DNA of 64,000 nt, from the NCBI RefSeq assembly GCF_051622035.1, contig NC_135364.1, forward strand, positions 15,995,001 to 16,059,000, written 5' to 3'. Source of the stretch: Arctopsyche grandis. Its lineage: Eukaryota; Arthropoda; Insecta; Trichoptera; Hydropsychidae. Of this stretch, positions 56,411-64,000 are shown piece by piece. Each line of letters begins with the position of its first letter. Positions within the stretch are counted from its first letter, which is position 1. A model generated the notes under the pieces. The model worked only from the letters and a program-made list of their open reading frames with translations, was not told the origin of the DNA and made no database searches. The translations under genes and the position numbers were made by a program.

Positions 56411-57810
56411 TACTGTGGTTAATTTATTTCGAACGAATCGTAATATTTTCATGTCTTTGTTTACATCCATCTCCTTCCATGAAAGCGTCTCCATACAATA
56501 GCTCAATATAATATATTGACATAAAAAAACTTGTAGGTACTCTGCCTGTTTCGATCAATCCTTCAATAATAACAATCGTATCACTAGGCAATAAAAATGT
56601 ACGTATCGTAAAATTTGCTACTAATGAGTACCTTTTGCTTGTTTGCGGATGCGAAAGCACAATTGCCTCGCCTATACTTCCGGCTAGTACGTATTAAGTA
56701 TTGAATCTTATCCTGGAGTATTTATTGTACGTCTGCCGATGACATTCGGCTGAAAGTTCGTTCTTATTTTTATTATTTTTATAGTCTCCCCATAAGATTT
56801 ATCTAGCCGGGGTGCGGTCCTTCACCCCTTTGGTTGCTGCTGTTTGGCGACCGACCGTTTCGGTTCGGTTTTCACTGCAGTTTTTCCTTTTATCGTCAAG
56901 TGCATTAGGCTCTTTCGGAGGGTGGTAGGAATCGAGAAAGACGTCTTCGACCCCCCCCCCCTCATGCCAGTTTTCATGTGTTTCTATTACTATGCTAATA
57001 GGGATATTTCAGAATTCAGGATACGTCCGCATACACGGGGAACAATATGCGGATGGCGCCGTCTTATCTCGTCGTCTGTGGACCGGTTGGTCGTCGAAAA
57101 ACACAAAAACGCGTAATGAGGCTGTCAAAATGCGTTTCTTTCGCTTGTGCTTTTCTTGCTCTTGACATACGCAATATGTACGAAGAAGCAATCGATGGAT
57201 AAGGCGAGGGGTGGGCGCTGTATGCGGATCAGATAAGTCAACTCTGATATGCTCGCATACGTCTATCTATCCAGATATCCATGTAGTGATTCTATTTTAT
57301 TATTTACTTATATATAATTTGATGCTTCTTCATCATGGTAAATATTTTTACGTTCTTATGTATAATGGAGTCTCTCGGGAAAAGTATGTATGTATTATAT
57401 GTATGTACATACTTATTTTTGAAGTGATTAAATCGTTTTACGATTCTGCTTTCCCCTTATTCATTATTGGGTCGGAGCACCAACTTTTTAATAGGGTCCT
57501 TTCAAGTCAACCTATCTATCTGGAACCTGCTTTCACCTTTCGTAGTTTATTTTTACTGTTTTTCTGAATCGCTCCATAGTTCTTCGGCACACCTTCTCTC
57601 GTGCATTTCTTTCCTCAAATATTATATGTGCCTCGTCCAGATTTATTGATAGTCCTTAATTTTGTTTTATTTTAACAAACATATGTGTATACCACTGTGT
57701 CTTCGCAGTTTACCATAACATGACACTGGCCAGACAAGAATATACAATAATACACAAAGTTTAGAAAAAAATACACTTATCAATATATTCCATTCATTTA
57801 TTTATTTATC
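56411..57810. other. Noncoding, no gene seen
   Basis: 56790-57110 is richer in GC, with TTTCGGTTCGG and a poly-C run at 56950-56960, possibly regulatory. Open frames here have no family similarity. Confidence 0.4.
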
Positions 57811-57814
57811 CATT

Positions 57815-58185
57815 ATATATTAATCCCGACCATAAGTGCCACTACAAGTTGTCCAAGGCGAAACCTATGAATAATGTTTAATACAAAATTACCAAATACC
57901 ATCATACACAAAACCTGAGTTGAAAACACTGCGCGACAACCCCTACCACTCAACTTTTCCACTGCGGAAGGCGCTTTAGCAGCTTCGTCATATTTAGACT
58001 TTTCTCTTCCCAATTCATCGAGCAAAACTAAATAAATAGTTGATTGCAGTGCGCCTCAATATTGTTGCTGCTTCATTCAATTCAACCAGGAAGGTCTACG
58101 TCCCGACATGTAATCGTCATCTCCCATTCTTGCAAATATTCCATCGATGACAGTCAAACTATGTACACTCTGCAGCCCTTCTTGA
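57815..58185 (-). pseudogene. MSH6: MSH6 (MutS homolog) fragment, decayed
   Basis: Minus-strand frames read, in the right order, pieces of the MutS ATPase domain of MSH6: IDGIFARMGDDDYMSG (canonical VDRVFTRLGA..IMSG), LVELNEAATILRRT (FVELSETASILMHAT), LLDELGREKSKYDEAA (Walker B LVDELGRGTATFDGTA), GCRAVFSTQ (CRTLFSTHYH) and FRLGQLVVALMV (RLGHMACMV). Frame changes occur after SGRRPSW and before LLDELG, the Gly-Thr after LGR is lost, and FSTH is FSTQ, so it cannot make an active ATPase. No flanking exons of MSH6 are seen. MSH6 functions in nuclear mismatch recognition with MSH2; this is a dead copy, with no introns in the retained part, which favours a retrocopy. Confidence 0.75.
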
Positions 58186-59484
58186 TACAAAGTTGAGATT
58201 ATTTATTGATGTTGAGATTATTATTGGGTTAAATAGCTATCACTTTCACTTATTATTTTTAATATAATACTATTAAATTATTAAATTAAAAACTTTCAGA
58301 TTTATTTTTATTTGAAAAAACAATTAACAATGTTAAGAGTTGATCAATTTAAGACCTATTTATATGTGATTCCATTTTGAAACTATGTATAATACTATCA
58401 TTCGCTTGAGATATTTCATCTACATATATTACGTATACGAAAGATTGCGAAAATGGAAATTTTTTAAAATGTATGTATTTATATTATTCTTTGTAGGTAC
58501 GGATGGCAAACTTATGCTCGTTTTGAAAAATATGAATATTTAACTGTAGGGCCGACTTTCAATGTCAAATTATTCGTTTTTAATTCGCGCGTCTGAATAT
58601 TGTTGTTGGATATAATTTGATAATGGTGCGGTTTTCACGCGAGCGCGCGAATAATTTGTTTCGTAACAGCAACTTATTTACATTCGGTGTTATTTATCAT
58701 GCGAAAAGCTAGACGGTTTAATTGAAATATATTTTAGAACGCTTGAATTTACGAACGAATACAAATATGTATGTATTAAAAATTATGAAAAGTATTTTTT
58801 TCTGACGTACATACATACATGTGGTTCATAGTGGTTCATCTTTCAAGTAGTGATGGTTTTCATCGTATTTGAAGAGCCTCTTAATACAAATTTCAAACGT
58901 TTATTGTACCATAAATATTTAACGGTGCGTCACATTTCTAAAAATGTACGTTTGTTTATTTATGTTCCATGTGCGGTCATACCTAAATACGCAGTCATTT
59001 TTTCCGCTCTCCAATAGGCATATTTACGTGAGCTAATTTAATTTAAATTAAGTAAAATTGATTTTATCTGCAATTAAATATTATTAGCATATTGAGACTC
59101 GTATTCAAATCTCTCCATAAAAAATATTTATTCCAAAAGGTCACAAAACCTGTAGATTTCTCAATGACCGTTATATTACAGAATGACTGCATCTACACAT
59201 ATAAATATAATTGAATGTCGGCATTTAAGTATCTTTTATATATGCACCCATGATTCAGTCATATAATGTAATCTTGAAAACAATTATTTGTTCGAAATAA
59301 GCATCTAAAACTGGCACTAACGTGTAACATAAATAGTGATAAGCATCAAATAGATGCGAGAGTATTGGCTATGAATAGAGACTCGTCCCGTAGCTTTCAG
59401 GTTCATTAACAAAAAATTATATAAATTCAGAAACGTATTTTACTACATATATACATATTATATATATGTACATACATACCAGTT
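58186..59484. other. Noncoding AT-rich stretch
   Basis: No exon or bounded repeat recognised. GCGAGCGCGCGAATAA near 58640 and ATTCGCGCGTCTGAA near 58583 are isolated CpG clusters. Confidence 0.45.
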
Positions 59485-59592
59485 ACGGATACAAGGGGAC
59501 TCTAAAATGACGTCGCCTTGTGTCCTGCTTGCGCACACGTAAGTAAGGCTGTGCGACAAAAACAAGGAGATTTCCACAGCACTCCACTGATA
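59485..59592. mobile_element. Partial copy of the CAGTGGCGTGCCG MITE family
   Basis: CACACGTAAGTAAGGCTGTG, ACAAAAACAAGG and CACTCCACTGAT follow the right half of the element at 36170-36253 (CACAAGTAAGTAAGGCTGTG). The left terminus is missing. Confidence 0.6.
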
Positions 59593-59846
59593 AATACATT
59601 TATTACATTTATTTGGCATGAACTCGTCTTTCATACTCTCACAAAAGACCACCGTCCCTTCAAACCAATTTCTGCACTCTTTCTGCACTCATTTCTGTTT
59701 TTTGCATTCATTTATCATTCTCGAGCCCACAAGTTCGTCCATAAGTGCTGCTCGTTACGGTTATTACAAGTGTTGCTTGCATGGATATAGCGATCTGACG
59801 ACATGCAATACGCCGTGTTGCATTGACGCACACCTTTATATATGTA

Positions 59847-59967
<121 letters not shown>

Positions 59968-59969
59968 AC

Positions 59970-62900
59970 AGCTGTATATGTATATCATACATATATATGT
60001 ATGTATGGCTTGAGCAGACCCGGTGAGGTGACCTCATGACTTCACCACCTGTTAGCACCGTCACATGGTTAGCGTTCGTCTGTCTCGCTTATTCATCGTT
60101 TCCACCTGGGTGATCTTTCGCTGCAAAGTTTCCAATTTCCTTCTGCTACCTACCAAATTACGTTTTAATTTAATGTATTTTTGTAATTGCAATTAGTTTA
60201 GAAGACATAAAAGCTAATGTCACGATATAACTAACGCAAGCAAAATAAATACTAAAATTGTTGGTGGAAGTGGAGACACAGACGCTCTATGTACGTAGTT
60301 TATTTATCGCCAGTCTGCCTACGACGGAAGTGGGGAAAAAGGTGAAATAAAAGTGTTTTAAAGTGACGTTGGAAAAAAATAAAATGCAAATGAAGTTTTC
60401 ACAGAGAAAAGAGGAAGGAATTAATATGAGACGACAGCGACACAGAACAGAGGTCATCGCAATACTTATAATGAATATATTAAATGACGCAAATGCAACA
60501 CACTGATAACGTGTCCATATTACATCAGTAGTAGTGGTTTTTTCGTCTTTTCGTTGTGAAATTAAATACGTTGCTATATAAACTTGAACGATGTGATATG
60601 ACATACATATGTATGTAGATATGATTGTATACATGCATGCAGCTTTCTATTGAAGTACATATATCTTTTTCCATAAAAATTCTCATGAAAAATATTTATC
60701 TTTCATCTCAAGGCTATATTCAAGTCAAAAATAAATCTGCGGCTTCACAGTTCTAGCTAAAGCAGTGCAGATTTACAAGTCTATCACCGGCTGATGTCTA
60801 TACCCTTCAGATATAAAAACAGATTACCTAAATACAATCTGCTTTAGATCGTCGACTTTAGAGAGTCTTTAATTAATATGATGTATTAGATGTATTATGG
60901 GCATTTATAAGAATTGTAAATAGATTTTTGAGCTTTTTTTCCTATTATGCTGTACATTAACATTAGAATAACATACTACTATGATTACTAACAAAATTAA
61001 ATTAAAATTATAAAATAGGAAATGATCAGTAGATCAGTAGCTATTAAAATAGATATAGGATGTATCGTGAAAATAATTTAATAATAATAAAAAGCATTTA
61101 AAAAAATCTAAAATCAAAATCACCGGCTGAATAGCTTGTAATTACTCTGTTATTGGGCTATAATTAACTTGTAATTATCATATATTTTATCAGTGATTAG
61201 TTTGCAATATTAATATTCAACCTAGCGAATCATTTTTGAGTACATATATTGATTACACCTATGTATGTATGTACTTTGAAATATTACATCATCTTATGTA
61301 GAAGTAAGTAGTCGACTATTTTTATACTATTAAAGTAGCGTGTTGGAATTCATTTTATGTACTAAATTTAAAGCATCTCGTGAAATTATGAGTTTGCATT
61401 GTGTGTATGTTTACATAATACACTCCTATGCGTCTTTTTTCACAATTTTCATGAATATGTATATAAAAATGTACATTTTCCGATTTTGTTTATACATTGC
61501 GTGAATTTAAAATGTGCGTTTTATTTGAATTTTAATACATTCCCTACGTTTTAAATAATACAACGCGGCTTCAATCCAGAGCCGTACACGTACGTAGGCA
61601 GGGGGAGGTAGCGCATATTCCACATTCAAAACGCAAACTTCTAGGATTATTATCATCATTGCTAAGCCATACATTTTACCATTATTTATTGAACGAGTTA
61701 ATTCAATCCATACAATGGAGATGGATATTTCTCTAATATGTACTTAATTCCAACGTAGAAAATGGAATATATTTCCGTCTGCAAAAATGTTTATTTAAAA
61801 TGTCTTCAATTTATTTAAACCAGGACCGGAGATGTGCAATATGCTGGTCGTATATGGTTTATACAATAAAATTTTCCTCCCACCTATAATATTTTTATGT
61901 ATGTAAGTTGTTTAGTTATTCTTTATGGTTTACGATGTTTTAATAATCCCTTGAGTAATTTCAAATTTAAGTGAAGTAAAATAATAAATCCAAGTCTGCA
62001 GATACTTCTTATTGTTAAAAACTTCTTGTAAAAGTTATTAGCGGCATATACTTATTCTCCCTAGTTGATTCATTGCGTCTTCTTCGTCCTTTCACATTTC
62101 ATATCACCGTTAACCACATTAGTCTTTGGAAAAAAGCACATTGTCTTTGGAATTGGATGTATAAACAATCTTTTTGTAGACATGTTATTAATCACGACGT
62201 AATCGTTACTTTGTTTTTATTAAATTCATTTCGGTATTATACCATTTCCAAGCCCTTTTCGAATAACGAAACTTTCGGCATCGTTTGGATTACTCAAATA
62301 CAGATTAGTTTTGCACTTCTATGCCTCAACCTTTTCGTCTACATAGTGAGTAATGCTCTTAGCTTAACATCTTCTTTTCTCAATTTACTGAAAAGAATTC
62401 GTATTTATCTAAGTACATATGTACAAATATATATATTGTACATAATAATGTTAACGCATTCGCGTGAAACCCTCCCGGATGGTTATATGCAATTGCAGTC
62501 AAGTCTAGATAAATGAAAAGAGCAAGCCGGATGGGAATTCCTCACTCTCCCCCCTCATCCTCTGTCCAATGAGACAATGAAATGTGGGCCATCGTCTTCA
62601 CAGTGAAGAATGTCAACCTCTCCCGAGCTATTTAAACAATCCGCTGCGACTTTCGTGCTTCGGCTCGCTCATAGCCTTTCTGAATGAGATTATTAACATT
62701 GCTTTCACTCTTGATGCTTTTTTCCGCTTTTGTTTTGTATCGTACAATTTTCTATTTTATTTGTAGCTAGGTAGGTATATTAAGTGTATAGTCAATTTTT
62801 CGCCATTAAAATGATGCTCTTCATAGTCACTTGTGTTTGTGTATCTTTTTGGTGGGCGTTTAATTGTCGGATTTCTCAATATATGTATAATACAGGTTCT

Positions 62901-63500
62901 TTTAGATTTTTTGGTATAGAAAGTGAATTCAAATTCCAGTTGTATCTTTTTTATAAATTTTGTATTGTAAAACGATATATTTTTATGCGCATATAAACTA
63001 AGAAGTGCATATAAATATGCTCATTTTAACGATGTTTAAAATTTCGTACGTCGTGGAAAATAAAAAAAAATTACGATGAAGGGACGTATTTAGACCGATT
63101 TCTATTAAAATTTAATTTTTAAAATACCTGGATTCTGGGTCCAGTGCGTAGATATCCAATAAACAGCTCTCATTCTGTACATGGTGTATAGGTACATACA
63201 TACATTTATGTATACATAAATGTATGTATGTATATATGTATGTATTCTATAGCTCCCTCTACCAAACATACAATAATATAAAAATCAATACATGTTATTT
63301 CAGTGATTACTTTCAAAAGCCGTCATTATTTTTAAACTGGTAAAATTTCAACGGGTGCTTTCGGATTGATACATTATTTAAAATAAAGTTACAATATGAA
63401 TAGTAATAATTAATCGGAAACGGAACTGAAACAGAAATCGGGAATCGGTTATGCCAATTAAATTATGCAATAAAAAAAAATAATAAAATTATATAACCTG
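59970..63500. other. Noncoding AT-rich stretch
   Basis: No coding exon recognised. The long plus-strand frame at 62073-62516 starts at TTG and is hydrophobic low-complexity translation. 63195-63245 is a palindromic TACATACATA/TATGTATGTA tract. 62520-62700 is somewhat GC-rich and shares AAACAATCCGCTGCG with AAACAACCCGCTGCG near 43817. Confidence 0.4.
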
Positions 63501-63510
63501 AAGTCAGCAT

Positions 63511-63543
63511 CGAAGTCGAAATCGGAATCGGAATCGGAATCGG
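63511..63543. repeat. (TCGGAA)n hexamer array
   Basis: About five tandem TCGGAA units, preceded at 63410-63440 by related CGGAAACGGAAC. Resembles the end region of CGGAGTCGGAG-type hAT elements. Confidence 0.6.
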
Positions 63544-63690
63544 ATAATATGAAAAGTACGTATTTTTACATCGCGTGACATAAGCAAAAATATGTATGAA
63601 GTATGTATGTTTAATTTACAAAACCCAATACCCACAGTTATGTATAAATAAACCCCGGTGATTGACCTCGCAACCTTGAATATTATAAAT

Positions 63691-63691
<1 letters not shown>

Positions 63692-63752
<61 letters not shown>
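63692..63752. repeat. (AT)n microsatellite
   Basis: About 29 AT units, 45 bp upstream of the SINE-like tRNA head. Confidence 0.95.
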
Positions 63753-63756
<4 letters not shown>

Positions 63757-63794
63757 TGTAGATCGCAATTAAATAATGTGTTATTTAAAGAACT

Positions 63795-63880
63795 TTCTCT
63801 ATCGGGACTATAGTCTATCGGTCTGCGTACAGTGCTCTAGTCTTGGGGGGTAGGTTCGATCCCGCGATCTAGAATTAATT
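63795..63880 (+). ncRNA. tRNA-derived SINE head (pol III A and B boxes)
   Basis: TAGTCTATCGG (63811-63821) fits an A box and GGTTCGATCCC (63853-63863) is a perfect B box, about 32 bp apart as in tRNA genes. CGGGACTATAGTCTATCGG with TTGGGGGGTAGG and CCCGCGATC resembles a tRNA body, but acceptor pairing is incomplete and an AT-rich segment follows, so a SINE is more likely than a tRNA gene. The element runs towards the window edge; its tail is not identifiable. Confidence 0.6.
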
Positions 63881-64000
63881 TTATTTTTCAAATTTCAATT
63901 AAAAATATATATTAAATTGTTTAATATGAAAACAAAAAAAATGGTTCAAAACCTTGCTAAATAAAATTATTATAATTACGTATTTTTATATAGCGAGGAG

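Noticed and set aside
62073-62516. 147-codon hydrophobic frame
   Set aside because: TTG start, AT-driven Phe/Leu/Ile composition, no motif or codon bias.

Overview
The window is nuclear DNA of an insect. Evidence: AT-rich sequence packed with (TA)n and TACATA microsatellites, short GT-AG introns in recognisable animal genes, hAT-type, BEL/Pao and RTE-like transposons, and protein versions closest in character to insect orthologs. I cannot fix the order or species from the sequence alone.

Layout. 1-26 kb is the genic part and holds four protein-coding genes that I could resolve to exact codons: OTUD6B deubiquitinase (minus, 1079-2014, one exon), the alpha catalytic-type subunit of PAF acetylhydrolase 1b (minus, 4293-5627, four exons), Mo25/CAB39 (plus, 7979-11536, six exons), and AMBRA1 (minus, 14512-26191, eleven exons, 1592 codons). 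Mo25 and AMBRA1 are convergent. The PAFAH, Mo25 and AMBRA1 start regions are GC/CpG-rich islands in AT-rich DNA. Small transposons sit between these genes and in their introns.

26.5-39.5 kb is a transposon nest: a BEL/Pao LTR retrotransposon that keeps gag-protease and a stub of integrase but lacks reverse transcriptase, surrounded by hAT-type elements with exact 8-bp target-site duplications, palindromic foldback elements and TTAA-flanked repeats. 39.5-40.3 kb is a CpG-rich island with a splice-donor-like end and a striking set of AACCGGTT/ACCGGTTCG motifs. It is the likely promoter and noncoding first exon of an unidentified plus-strand gene. The rest, to 64 kb, has no resolvable coding exon and may be a long intron. 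It carries a nearly complete RTE-like non-LTR element (two frameshifts), a decayed copy of the mismatch-repair gene MSH6, another hAT-type element built from TCTCGAGA arrays, and a tRNA-derived SINE head at the end.

Functionally the four genes are unrelated housekeeping genes: ubiquitin editing; LIS1-dynein/phospholipid; LKB1/STK25-type kinase scaffolding; autophagy and cyclin D ubiquitination. The most notable protein-level observations are a PAFAH alpha subunit with two of its five active-site positions replaced, and an AMBRA1 whose disordered middle contains four near-identical 41-residue repeats and which stops just after its second half-propeller. I found no convincing new multi-gene system; most novelty is in mobile-element architecture.
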